From: Ectothiorhodospira shaposhnikovii
Lineage (GTDB): Bacteria; Pseudomonadota; Gammaproteobacteria; Ectothiorhodospirales; Ectothiorhodospiraceae
Direction of reading: 5' to 3'
NCBI RefSeq assembly: GCF_022227765.1
Contig: NZ_JAJMLZ010000002.1
Coordinates: 1-64,000 of the forward strand
Length of the DNA stretch: 64,000 bases
Shown here: piece after piece, positions 41,260 through 49,410 of the stretch
Layout of the letters: the number at the start of each line of letters is the position of its first letter
Position numbering within the stretch: the stretch's first letter is position 1
Translations under genes and position numbers: made by a program
The notes under the pieces: generated by a model
Told to the model about the DNA's origin: nothing
The model's database searches: none
Seen by the model: only the letters and a program-made list of their open reading frames with translations

Positions 41260-42867
41260 ATGGACAGCACCTACCTCCTGCACCATCTTCCCTTCGCCGC
41301 CGGCGAACGCAACCCGGAAGCCCCCGCCCTCACCCACGGCGACACCACCCGGACCTACGGGCACACCACCCAGGCCATCCGGGATTTTGCCGCCGCGCTG
41401 GCCTCCATCGGCCTCACTCGCGGAGAACGGGTGGCCGTCTACCTGGAAAAACGCCTGGAAACCGTCACCGGCATCTTCGGCACCAGCGCGGCGGGGGGCG
41501 TCTTCGTGCCGGTGAACCCGATTCTCAAGCCCGACCAGGTGGCCTACATCCTGCGCAACTGCAACGTGCGCATCCTGATCACCTCGCCCGCCCGCCTCGG
41601 CGGCCTGCGGGAAGCCCTGGCGGACTGCCACGATCTGCGCCACATCATCCTGACCGAAGCCCCCGGCGACATGCCCGACCTGCCCGGCGTCGCCCTCCAT
41701 GGCTGGCCCGAACCGGGCGGCCACGCCGACTACCGGGAGCCGCGCATCATCGACACCGACATGGCCGCCATCCTCTACACCTCCGGCAGCACCGGCGGCC
41801 CGAAGGGGGTGGTCCTGTCCCATCGCAACATGGTCATGGGCGCCAAAAGCGTGGCCCAATACCTGGAAAACCACGCCGACGACACCCTGCTGGCCGCTCT
41901 GCCCCTGTCCTTCGACGCGGGATTTTCCCAACTCACCACCGCCTTCCATGCCGGCGCCCGAGTGGTCCTGCTCAACTATCTACTGCCCCGGGACGTACTC
42001 AAGGCCCTGGTCCGGGAACGGGTGACCGGCCTGACCGCCGTACCGCCCCTGTGGATTCAGCTCACCCAGCAGGACTGGCCCGAGGGCATCGACGAACACC
42101 TGCGCTACATCGCCAACACCGGCGGGCGCATGCCCCTGGCCACCCTGCGTCGACTGCGGGATACCCTGCCCCGCACACGCCCCTATTTAATGTATGGCCT
42201 CACCGAAGCCTTCCGCGCCACCTACCTGCCGCCGGAAGAGGTGGATCGACGCCCCGATTCCATCGGCAAGGCCATCCCCAATGCCGAAGTCCTGGTCCTG
42301 CGGGAAGACGGCAGCCCTTGCGCCCCCAACGAACCGGGAGAACTGGTCCAGCGGGGCGCCCTGGTGGCCCAGGGCTACTGGAACGACCCAGACAAGACCG
42401 CCCGCCACTTCAGGCCCCTGCCCGCCCTGGCCCCGGGCCGCGAGTCTGGTCTGGTTCTGCCCGAGATCGCCGTCTTCTCCGGCGACACGGTGCGATACGA
42501 CGAAGACGGCTACCTCTACTTCATCGGCCGTCGGGACGAGATGATCAAGACCTCGGGCTACCGGGTCAGTCCCACGGAAGTGGAAGAAATCCTCTACGCC
42601 ACCCGGCTGGTAGGCGAATGCGTGGCCTTCGGCATCCCCGACGACACCCTGGGCCAGATCATCGCCGTCATCGCCACGCCGCCGACGGCGGACACGACCC
42701 TGGATGTGGACGCCCTGCTGGCCCAATGCAAGGCCCGCATGCCCGCCTACATGGTCCCGGCCCGCATCCACGCCCATGACGGCCCCCTCCCCCGCAACCC
42801 CAACGGCAAGCTGGACCGCAAGGCGCTGGCCGGCGCATGGTCTGCGAAGGCATCGGACAACAAATGA
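41260..42867 (+). CDS. Acyl-CoA ligase (AMP-forming), exosortase A system-associated
   Basis: 535 aa ANL-superfamily adenylating enzyme. ATP motif YTSGSTGGPKGVVLSH is near residue 175; YGLTEAFRATYLPPEEV and the hinge motif YFIGRRDEMIKTSGYRVSP follow; the catalytic Lys is in NPNGKLDRKAL near the end. ATG at 41260 has GAGG 6 nt upstream. It would activate a carboxylic acid as acyl-AMP, perhaps loading the ACP encoded at 49.1 kb. It overlaps the next gene by 4 nt. Assigned from sequence memory to the exosortase A-associated ligase family. Confidence 0.9.
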   Translation: MDSTYLLHHLPFAAGERNPEAPALTHGDTTRTYGHTTQAIRDFAAALASIGLTRGERVAVYLEKRLETVTGIFGTSAAGGVFVPVNPILKPDQVAYILRNCNVRILITSPARLGGLREALADCHDLRHIILTEAPGDMPDLPGVALHGWPEPGGHADYREPRIIDTDMAAILYTSGSTGGPKGVVLSHRNMVMGAKSVAQYLENHADDTLLAALPLSFDAGFSQLTTAFHAGARVVLLNYLLPRDVLKALVRERVTGLTAVPPLWIQLTQQDWPEGIDEHLRYIANTGGRMPLATLRRLRDTLPRTRPYLMYGLTEAFRATYLPPEEVDRRPDSIGKAIPNAEVLVLREDGSPCAPNEPGELVQRGALVAQGYWNDPDKTARHFRPLPALAPGRESGLVLPEIAVFSGDTVRYDEDGYLYFIGRRDEMIKTSGYRVSPTEVEEILYATRLVGECVAFGIPDDTLGQIIAVIATPPTADTTLDVDALLAQCKARMPAYMVPARIHAHDGPLPRNPNGKLDRKALAGAWSAKASDNK

Positions 42868-44099
42868 ACAAACCCGCCCCCACCCACACCCCCATGACCC
42901 AGTTCCCCGTCCGTGACGGCGAACTCACCATCGGCGGCATGCCGCTCACCCGGCTGGCCGCCCGTGTGGGGCAGACGCCCTTCTACGCCCATGACCGCGG
43001 CCTGCTCACCCGGCGCGTGGCGCAACTGCGGGAACAACTCCCCCGGGGTATCCAGCTTCACTACGCCATGAAGGCCAACCCCATGCCCGCCCTGGTCTGC
43101 CACATGGCCGGCCTGGTGGACGGCATCGACGTGGCCTCGGCCGGAGAACTCAAGGTGGCCCTGGACGCCGGCGCCGATCCCGCCGACATCAGCTTTGCCG
43201 GCCCCGGCAAACAGCCGCTGGAACTGCAACAGGCCGTGGCCGCCGGCATCCTGGTCAACATCGAATCCTTCCGGGAAATCCCCCTCCTGGCCCAGGCATC
43301 GGAACAGCTGGGCCTGCCCGCCCGGGTAGCGGTTCGGGTCAACCCGGACTTCGAACTCAAGAGTTCCGGCATGAAGATGGGCGGCGGCCCCAAACAGTTC
43401 GGCGTGGATGCCGAGCAGGTGCCGGACCTGCTCCAGGCCATCGGCAACGCCGGGCTGCACTTTGAAGGCTTTCACCTGTTTGCCGGCTCCCAGAACCTGC
43501 AAGCCGGCGCCATCGTCGAGGCCCAGCAAAAAAGCTTTGAACTGGCCTGCCGACTGGCCGAACACGCCCCGGCACCGATCCGGTTCCTCAACCTGGGGGG
43601 CGGCTTCGGCATCCCCTACTTCCCCGGAGAACGCCCCCTGGATCCGGCCCCCATCGGCGACAACCTGGCCACGCTCCAGGCAGAAGCGGCCCGCCGCCTG
43701 CCGGAGGCGGCACTGGTGATCGAACTGGGGCGCTACTTCGTGGGCGAGGCGGGGGTCTACGTCTGCCGCATCCTGGATCGCAAGCTCTCCCGCGGCCACC
43801 CCTACCTGGTCACCGACGGCGGCCTGCACCAGCACCTGGCGGCCTCGGGCAACTTCGGCCAGATCATCCGCAAGAACTACCCGGTGGCCATCGGCAACCG
43901 CATGGACGAAACGGAGATGGAAACCGCCTCGGTAGTCGGCCCCCTGTGTACCCCTCTGGACCTACTGGCCGACCGCATGACCCTGCCCAAGGCCCAACCC
44001 GGTGATCTGGTGGTCATCTTTCAGTCAGGGGCCTACGGCCTGACGGCCAGCCCGGAAAAATTCCTCGGGCATCCGACCATTCCGGAAATCCTGGTCTGA
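42864..44099 (+). CDS. PLP-dependent decarboxylase, exosortase A system-associated
   Basis: 411 aa fold-type III (alanine racemase-like barrel) decarboxylase related to diaminopimelate and ornithine decarboxylases. The Schiff-base Lys70 is in HYAMKANP. GGGFGIPYF binds the phosphate. ELGRYFVGEAG and the C-terminal GAYGLTASPEKFLGH complete the active site of the dimer. Its ATGA overlap with the ligase indicates coupled expression. An amino acid or aminoacyl substrate is likely; its identity is unknown. Confidence 0.92.
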   Translation: MNKPAPTHTPMTQFPVRDGELTIGGMPLTRLAARVGQTPFYAHDRGLLTRRVAQLREQLPRGIQLHYAMKANPMPALVCHMAGLVDGIDVASAGELKVALDAGADPADISFAGPGKQPLELQQAVAAGILVNIESFREIPLLAQASEQLGLPARVAVRVNPDFELKSSGMKMGGGPKQFGVDAEQVPDLLQAIGNAGLHFEGFHLFAGSQNLQAGAIVEAQQKSFELACRLAEHAPAPIRFLNLGGGFGIPYFPGERPLDPAPIGDNLATLQAEAARRLPEAALVIELGRYFVGEAGVYVCRILDRKLSRGHPYLVTDGGLHQHLAASGNFGQIIRKNYPVAIGNRMDETEMETASVVGPLCTPLDLLADRMTLPKAQPGDLVVIFQSGAYGLTASPEKFLGHPTIPEILV

Positions 44100-44111
44100 C
44101 CAGGCAACCAA

Positions 44112-44192
44112 CATGGGGAAGCACCATGGTTCTATGAAACCCTTAAGGATACGCAACACCTGCTGGAACAGCTCAATGCCCGCAATCAATAA
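44112..44192 (+). pseudogene. C-terminal remnant of a HEPN-type partner protein
   Basis: The frame ending at TAA 44190-44192 reads ...APWFYETLKDTQHLLEQLNARNQ, which resembles the C-terminus of HI0074-family HEPN proteins that pair with minimal nucleotidyltransferases. No start or N-terminal domain remains, since the decarboxylase gene ends just upstream. The overlap with the next ATG (44176) is the usual arrangement of such pairs. Confidence 0.6.
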
Positions 44193-44688
44193 GCCTCCCA
44201 TCGACATCGAGCCCCGTCACTGGGCAATCGTGTCCGACATCCTTTGCCGGCACCTGCCGGACACGGAAGTCAGGGCCTTCGGTTCCAGGGTCACCGGCAG
44301 GACCAAACCCTATTCGGACCTGGATCTACTCATCATGCCCAGAACGCCCATAAGCCTGCGACACCTGGGCTTGCTCCAGGAGGCCTTCAGCGAATCCGAG
44401 TTGCCCTGGAAGGTTGACCTTGTGGACGGCTCCACCATCAGCGACACATTCAGACTCGCCATCGTCCCCCAGTCCATCCGGATTCACCCCCCCGAACAAA
44501 CCCCGGATCCGGTGGCTCAATCCCTGGAAAATCCGTCACCGGCCTCACTGAACGAGGGCGCTCCGGGGCAGGATAATCCCGAATCCCCCGCAAGCCCCAC
44601 CAGACCGCCCCACAGGCCTGCCAGCCCACCCAAGCCGCCGCCGCCGCAATCCAGACACTTGTGGGATCCGGCCTCAGCCCCGCCATGA
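44176..44688 (+). CDS. Minimal nucleotidyltransferase (MntA/antitoxin-like), with aberrant C-terminal tail
   Basis: 170 aa as read. The first 107 residues carry AFGSRVTGRTKPYSDLDLLI, the GSx10DxD active site of MNT-type nucleotidyltransferases, and end like the family at about RIHPPE. The remaining 63 residues are Pro/Ser-rich and run antisense to the VanZ-like gene, so the natural stop was probably lost by a deletion. Its HEPN partner is only a remnant. In intact pairs the enzyme AMPylates or neutralises the HEPN RNase. Probably a decaying toxin-antitoxin pair. Confidence 0.65.
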   Translation: MPAINKPPIDIEPRHWAIVSDILCRHLPDTEVRAFGSRVTGRTKPYSDLDLLIMPRTPISLRHLGLLQEAFSESELPWKVDLVDGSTISDTFRLAIVPQSIRIHPPEQTPDPVAQSLENPSPASLNEGAPGQDNPESPASPTRPPHRPASPPKPPPPQSRHLWDPASAPP

Positions 44689-45931
44689 ACAGCTTGCCCG
44701 ACTCCATCACGACGGCCAGCGTCATCGCCAACGCAACAGCGACCCATGGACCACCCAAGGGTGTGACGCCCCACGGCCCCCAACGCCACAGCCACATCAT
44801 GATGCCCACGGGGGCATACATCATCAGATGCAGCAGTACACTGCCGATTGCCACCGCCTCGGGCACCACATAGTGATACCAGAACGGCAAGAATCGCATC
44901 GATTCCAGCTTGGCCGATACCTCCCCCGCCTCCAGAACAAACCCCTTTCCGCCCAGATTGAGCAACACCATGAGCGCCAGGTAAGGGATCAACGAAAGCA
45001 TCACCACCGGCCGCGCCCGATGGCGCAGCCGGCCCGGACTGAAATGACCGCGCCACACAAACAGCCCGATCCCCAGAAGCACCCCCAGCGCCCTGGAAAG
45101 TGCAGACCCACCCTCGGCAATGCCGGAAATCGTCAGAAACTGCCCGATTTCCACCCACACGCCAAACATCATTGCGGCAACCACGGACAGGAAGAATCTC
45201 CCCCAGCCCGAGACAGCCGCAAAATGCTCCCTCATCCACCACCCCACCAAGATACCGACAGGCAGGGTCATCACCACAATCATGCTCCGCAGCACCCACC
45301 AGCGCAGGCCAGCATCCTCAGAGACGGGCGCCCGCCAAAGCCCCCAGCCATTGGATTCCAGCTTACCCACCCACTCCTGCCAGGAAACGATGAAATCCAG
45401 CGGCAACCAGGCAAACAGCACATAGGCCACCCCATAGATCACCAACCCTCTTCGCAACGCGGTCAACCCACCCTGGCGCAGCGTCGCCAACCACCGGCGT
45501 CCCGGCCCCGACAATCCATACCATGCCAGCACGCCCACCACGCCACCAATGAAGTTGCCGCTCATATCCAGCAGGGACGGCTCTCGCCGGGGCAACCAGA
45601 ACTGCAGGAACTCCACCATCGCCGTGGTCGCCAGGGCCAGCAGGACCACGAACAGCCCCACCAGGCAACGCCCCAGGAAACCGCGCACATAACCGGACAA
45701 CCAGGCCGTCCAGAACAGCCCCAGAGGCACAAACATCAGGATGTTGGCCACCCACTGCTGCCGCGCCGAGGCACGCATTTGCGGGACATCCAGACTGGTG
45801 AAATGTGCCCAGGCCTGGGCAACACTCTGGTTACCGAAATCAAACGGCATCAAGGTGGCATAGAGCACCGCCAGGAGTGACAACCAGGCAGCCACCGCAA
45901 AATTAACTCCCTTTCGAGGCACATCAGCCAA
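44450..45931 (-). CDS. Large VanZ-like membrane protein
   Basis: 493 aa with many hydrophobic helices. VanZ-type signatures occur three times: MPFDF with VEFLQF...LDMSGNFIGG (28-135), LPLDF with VEIGQF...ALGVLLG (176-287), and a third with MESGKLF...(410-436). The last 40 residues (from about RDYPAPERPRS) are Pro-rich, lie opposite the tail of the nucleotidyltransferase and may not be native. VanZ-family genes are frequent in exosortase/polysaccharide loci; the biochemical role is unknown. Confidence 0.8.
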   Translation of the reverse strand: MADVPRKGVNFAVAAWLSLLAVLYATLMPFDFGNQSVAQAWAHFTSLDVPQMRASARQQWVANILMFVPLGLFWTAWLSGYVRGFLGRCLVGLFVVLLALATTAMVEFLQFWLPRREPSLLDMSGNFIGGVVGVLAWYGLSGPGRRWLATLRQGGLTALRRGLVIYGVAYVLFAWLPLDFIVSWQEWVGKLESNGWGLWRAPVSEDAGLRWWVLRSMIVVMTLPVGILVGWWMREHFAAVSGWGRFFLSVVAAMMFGVWVEIGQFLTISGIAEGGSALSRALGVLLGIGLFVWRGHFSPGRLRHRARPVVMLSLIPYLALMVLLNLGGKGFVLEAGEVSAKLESMRFLPFWYHYVVPEAVAIGSVLLHLMMYAPVGIMMWLWRWGPWGVTPLGGPWVAVALAMTLAVVMESGKLFMAGLRPDPTSVWIAAAAAWVGWQACGAVWWGLRGIRDYPAPERPRSVRPVTDFPGIEPPDPGFVRGGESGWTGGRWRV

Positions 45932-46227
45932 TGGAGATCTCCATCCAAAATATCATGATCGGGCGGTCGTCCGAATATATGGCAGAACATCCCATATCCG
46001 TTTACGCTGAACCTGTTGTTCCGAATCGACAGGCCACCCAACCAGTGGCACTTTTCTCATCTGGAGCATAATTACAAATTCAGCCCAAGACAGCGACCTG
46101 CCTACAGCGCACCCAGCTAAGGACCACCGCCCGTCGCCGAAAAATCCCTGTCGGGTTAAGCTACCATCCTTGCGCCATGGGACATCTCGAACTGCCTGAC
46201 CCGGGCGCCCAAAGCCAAGGAGACCTC

Positions 46228-47358
46228 ATGTCGTCCATCCGCCCCATCCTCTGCGTCGTCGGCGCCCGCCCCAATTTCATGAAGATCGCCCCCATCATGC
46301 GGGCCTTCGCCGCGGCAGAGATACCGGCCCTGCTCCTGCATACCGGTCAGCACTACGATGCCGACATGAATGACGCCTTCTTCCGCGATCTGGGCATCCC
46401 CCACCCGGACATCAACCTGGAAGTCGGCTCGGGCACCCACGCCCAGCAGACCGCGGAGATCATGCGTCGGGTGGAACCGGTCCTGGATCAGCATCAGCCC
46501 GCCGCCATCCTGGTGGTGGGTGATGTCAACTCCACCATCGCCTGCGCCCTGGTAGCCGCCAAGAAAGGTGTCCCCGTCATCCACGTGGAGGCCGGGCTGC
46601 GCAGCCGGGATCGCACCATGCCCGAAGAAATCAACCGAGTTCTGACCGACCAGATCTCCGACCTGCTATTCACCACCGAGCGCAGCGCCCTGGACAACCT
46701 AAAACAAGAAAGCATTGACCCGGAGCGGGTGCACTTCGTCGGCAACGTGATGATCGACACCCTGCACTACAACCTGCGCCAGGCCATACCGGCGTCAGAC
46801 ACCCTAAAGGCCCAGGGCCTGGATGCCGGACTCATCGACTCACCCGCGGGCTATGCCCTACTCACCCTGCACCGCCCCTCCAATGTGGATGACCGGACCG
46901 TGCTGACCGGCATCACGGACTGCATCAACCGCATCGCCCGTGATCTGCCCATCATCTTCCCCATTCACCCGCGCACCCGTGGCCGTCTGATGGAATTCGG
47001 CCTGCTGGACACCCTGGCCCCGCGTCGCGTCCTGTGCACTCCGCCCCTGGGATATCTGCAACTGCTGGGCCTGATGCGGGAGGCCCGCCTGGTCCTCACC
47101 GACTCCGGCGGCATACAGGAAGAAACCACCGCCCTGGGCATTCCCTGCATCACCCTGCGCCACAACACCGAGCGGCCCATCACCGTCACGGAGGGCACCA
47201 ACACCCTGGTGGGCAACCAACCGGAAGCCATCATGGGAGCCGTCACCCAGGCGCTGGCACAACCGGCAAAGTCCGGACGCATCCCCGAATACTGGGACGG
47301 CAAGGCCGCGGAACGTATCGCCGCCGTACTCAAGGGGTGGTCGCCGGATCGGACGTAG
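46228..47358 (+). CDS. wecB: UDP-N-acetylglucosamine 2-epimerase (non-hydrolysing)
   Basis: 376 aa from MSSIRPILCVVGARPNFMKIAP, with AAGGAG 6 nt upstream. GT-B fold with VVGDVNSTIA, HVEAGLRSRDRTMPEEINR and TDSGGIQEETTALG, all characteristic of the enzyme that makes UDP-ManNAc from UDP-GlcNAc. Supplies a sugar for the surface polysaccharide. Its 3' end overlaps the convergent hydrolase gene by 29 nt. Confidence 0.93.
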   Translation: MSSIRPILCVVGARPNFMKIAPIMRAFAAAEIPALLLHTGQHYDADMNDAFFRDLGIPHPDINLEVGSGTHAQQTAEIMRRVEPVLDQHQPAAILVVGDVNSTIACALVAAKKGVPVIHVEAGLRSRDRTMPEEINRVLTDQISDLLFTTERSALDNLKQESIDPERVHFVGNVMIDTLHYNLRQAIPASDTLKAQGLDAGLIDSPAGYALLTLHRPSNVDDRTVLTGITDCINRIARDLPIIFPIHPRTRGRLMEFGLLDTLAPRRVLCTPPLGYLQLLGLMREARLVLTDSGGIQEETTALGIPCITLRHNTERPITVTEGTNTLVGNQPEAIMGAVTQALAQPAKSGRIPEYWDGKAAERIAAVLKGWSPDRT

Positions 47359-48229
47359 GCACACGCGCTGCCGGGGGCGGCGGCGGATCCTGCAGGGCAT
47401 GCAGCCAGCGCAGGGTGCTTGCCGCCACCTGATCCCGCCACTGCGCGCGGGAAAACGTGTGATCGGCCCCCTCGATGTTCATCACCTGCCCCTGCCGCAG
47501 CAATGAAGACCAAACCGGGTCCTGTTCAACGGTCCGCTCAAACCGGCGGGCCACCAGATCACGGCCACTGAGCAACCACAGTACCGGCCGCTTCGACCGC
47601 AACACGGCGTCCCGCAGTTGCCCGGACAGGGAAGCACCGGTTTCTACCCCATCACCGCGTCTGAACACACGCAGACACAGGCCCAGCAACTCACCACCGG
47701 ATCGGTGCCAGGACACTCGCCCACGCCACACCTTGCGCCAGAATCCCCGATCAAGAAAACGCCCCAGGTAATAGTGCTTCAACACCACACCGGCATCCTC
47801 CCCCACCTCACCCAGCCAGGGATTCAGCAACACCAGCCCGGCTACCCGGGCATCCTTGGGGGCATAGACACCCGCTGCCCAGGCACCATCACACAACCCC
47901 CAGAGCACCACCCGCCGTACCCGCGGCACCGCCTTCAGCAAGGCATCCACCGCGGCCCGGATATCGTCGTCCACCGACTCAAACCCGGGCGACTCGCCCG
48001 TAGCATCCCCACAGCCACGAAAATCAAAGCGCAGACAGGCAAACCCGGCACCGGCCAGATACCGGGACAACAATAGAAACTGGCGATGACTCCCCACCCG
48101 ATACTGGGGGCCACCCACCACCACGATCACCCCCACATCGCCGACCGGCCCATCCGGCACCGCCGCCACCCCCAGCAACTCATCATCACCGCAGGGAAAA
48201 CACAGCGCCCGCTCGGTAAACGTACTCAC
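47330..48229 (-). CDS. Exosortase A system-associated hydrolase 1 (alpha/beta fold, Cys nucleophile)
   Basis: 299 aa alpha/beta-hydrolase. FRGCGDATGES matches the oxyanion region. The nucleophile elbow is LWGLCDGAWA, with Cys instead of Ser as in dienelactone hydrolase-like enzymes. The acid is probably Asp in SGRDLVARR and the base His in GADHTFS. Its ATG shares 4 nt with the stop of hydrolase 2 (ATGA). A Pro-rich tail ends it. The ACP-hydrolase 2-hydrolase 1 gene order points to thioester chemistry on an ACP-bound group; the substrate is unknown. Confidence 0.9.
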   Translation of the reverse strand: MSTFTERALCFPCGDDELLGVAAVPDGPVGDVGVIVVVGGPQYRVGSHRQFLLLSRYLAGAGFACLRFDFRGCGDATGESPGFESVDDDIRAAVDALLKAVPRVRRVVLWGLCDGAWAAGVYAPKDARVAGLVLLNPWLGEVGEDAGVVLKHYYLGRFLDRGFWRKVWRGRVSWHRSGGELLGLCLRVFRRGDGVETGASLSGQLRDAVLRSKRPVLWLLSGRDLVARRFERTVEQDPVWSSLLRQGQVMNIEGADHTFSRAQWRDQVAASTLRWLHALQDPPPPPAARVPTSDPATTP

Positions 48230-49044
48230 CGGACTGCCTCCAGCGACTTCAGAAAATCCAGAGACCCATCACACAAGGCGGGTGCCACCATGATCTCCCG
48301 TGACTGCCAGAACCGTGGGCCATCCACTGCCGACACCCATACCGGCACCTCCAGCGCCCGCCATGCCTGCGCCAGACGCTGGACACCTCGCCCCGGCACG
48401 CCGCCGGCGGCCACCTCCAACAACCCCACCGGAGCCTGAAACCCCTCCGGTAGCACCAACTCGGCAGCCGACAGCCCCGCCGCCAGCGCCGGCCCAAGAG
48501 AATATCCCGCCACTTCCACCCCCTCACCAGTTTCCAGCGCCAGCCTGAGCGACTCAACCACTCCCGAGGCCTCTCCGCCCTCCAGCATCCCGGCCATGGC
48601 CCTGAGCCGCAAGAACTCGTTCAACTGCCGCTGCCCCTGCGTCACCGGTTGCCAGAAAAGCAAAGGCACCGATCTCTCGGTGCCCTTCAACCAGTCCGCC
48701 ACCAGCAATGCGCCCGCCCGCAAGGACCACAACACCCGGGGACCGGCACAGTCCGCGTCCATCCACGCCCAGGCCCTGTCCAGATCCTCAAGCCAGGAAT
48801 CCCAGTGTGCCTCCCCGAAGTCTCCGGCACTGTCGCCGCAGCCATGGAGATCCATCTGCAGGACCACCCAACCTGCTCGGGCAAAGGACCGTGCCGCCAG
48901 ACCGATCATGCGGCGGGATGTATTCAGTTCCTCGGCAAAGGCCGGGACATGAATGATCCCGCCAACAGGACACCCCTCGGGTCGGGTCACCAGACAAAAG
49001 CGCCGTCCGGTACCGTGCCCCAGAAAAAAGGCCTCCCGCTGCAT
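48226..49044 (-). CDS. Exosortase A system-associated hydrolase 2 (probable non-catalytic alpha/beta fold)
   Basis: 272 aa from MQREAFFLGHGTGRRF (GAGGG about 9-10 nt upstream). IIHVPAFAEELNTSRRM and MDLHGCGDSAGDFGEAHW show the alpha/beta-hydrolase frame and family. The elbow reads LWSLRAGALL, placing Arg where the nucleophile should be; the C-terminal region lacks a clear catalytic His. Likely a partner or scaffold of hydrolase 1. It overlaps the ACP stop region upstream by none and hydrolase 1 by 4 nt. Confidence 0.88.
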   Translation of the reverse strand: MQREAFFLGHGTGRRFCLVTRPEGCPVGGIIHVPAFAEELNTSRRMIGLAARSFARAGWVVLQMDLHGCGDSAGDFGEAHWDSWLEDLDRAWAWMDADCAGPRVLWSLRAGALLVADWLKGTERSVPLLFWQPVTQGQRQLNEFLRLRAMAGMLEGGEASGVVESLRLALETGEGVEVAGYSLGPALAAGLSAAELVLPEGFQAPVGLLEVAAGGVPGRGVQRLAQAWRALEVPVWVSAVDGPRFWQSREIMVAPALCDGSLDFLKSLEAVR

Positions 49045-49060
49045 GGCCAACACCCTCACA

Positions 49061-49318
49061 TCAAGCGGAATCCGCGAGTTTTGCCTCGACAAAGTTCACC
49101 AAAGAACCAACCGTCTCAAAGGTCTCTCCCTCGATTTCATCATCGGTAATGAAAAAATCGAAGCGCGTCTCCAGTCCATTGATCAGATTCACCACCGCCA
49201 TGGAATCAAACTCCGGCAATGCCCCCAACAACCGGCTATCCGCGTCGAAGGTCATCGCCCGTCCACCAAGACTGAGCACTTCATCAATCACCGCCAGGAC
49301 TTCTTTCTGGGTATCCAA
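49061..49318 (-). CDS. Acyl carrier protein of the exosortase A-associated cluster
   Basis: 85 aa. Four-helix ACP with the phosphopantetheine Ser in EFDSMAVVNLING. A TTG start at 49318 is preferred because GGAG lies 8 nt upstream and the following LDTQKEVLAVIDEV is the first helix; an earlier TTG at 49357 lacks a site. It heads the ACP-hydrolase 2-hydrolase 1 operon. Probable carrier for the acid activated by the ligase at 41.3 kb. Confidence 0.87.
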   Translation of the reverse strand: MDTQKEVLAVIDEVLSLGGRAMTFDADSRLLGALPEFDSMAVVNLINGLETRFDFFITDDEIEGETFETVGSLVNFVEAKLADSA

Positions 49319-49410
49319 GGACAACGCTCCATGGTCTAGAGTCAGGATCAACAACAAAAAGGAATGCTAACATAGCCAAGGCCCTGCTCAGCCCCCCGGA
49401 AACCCAACCC

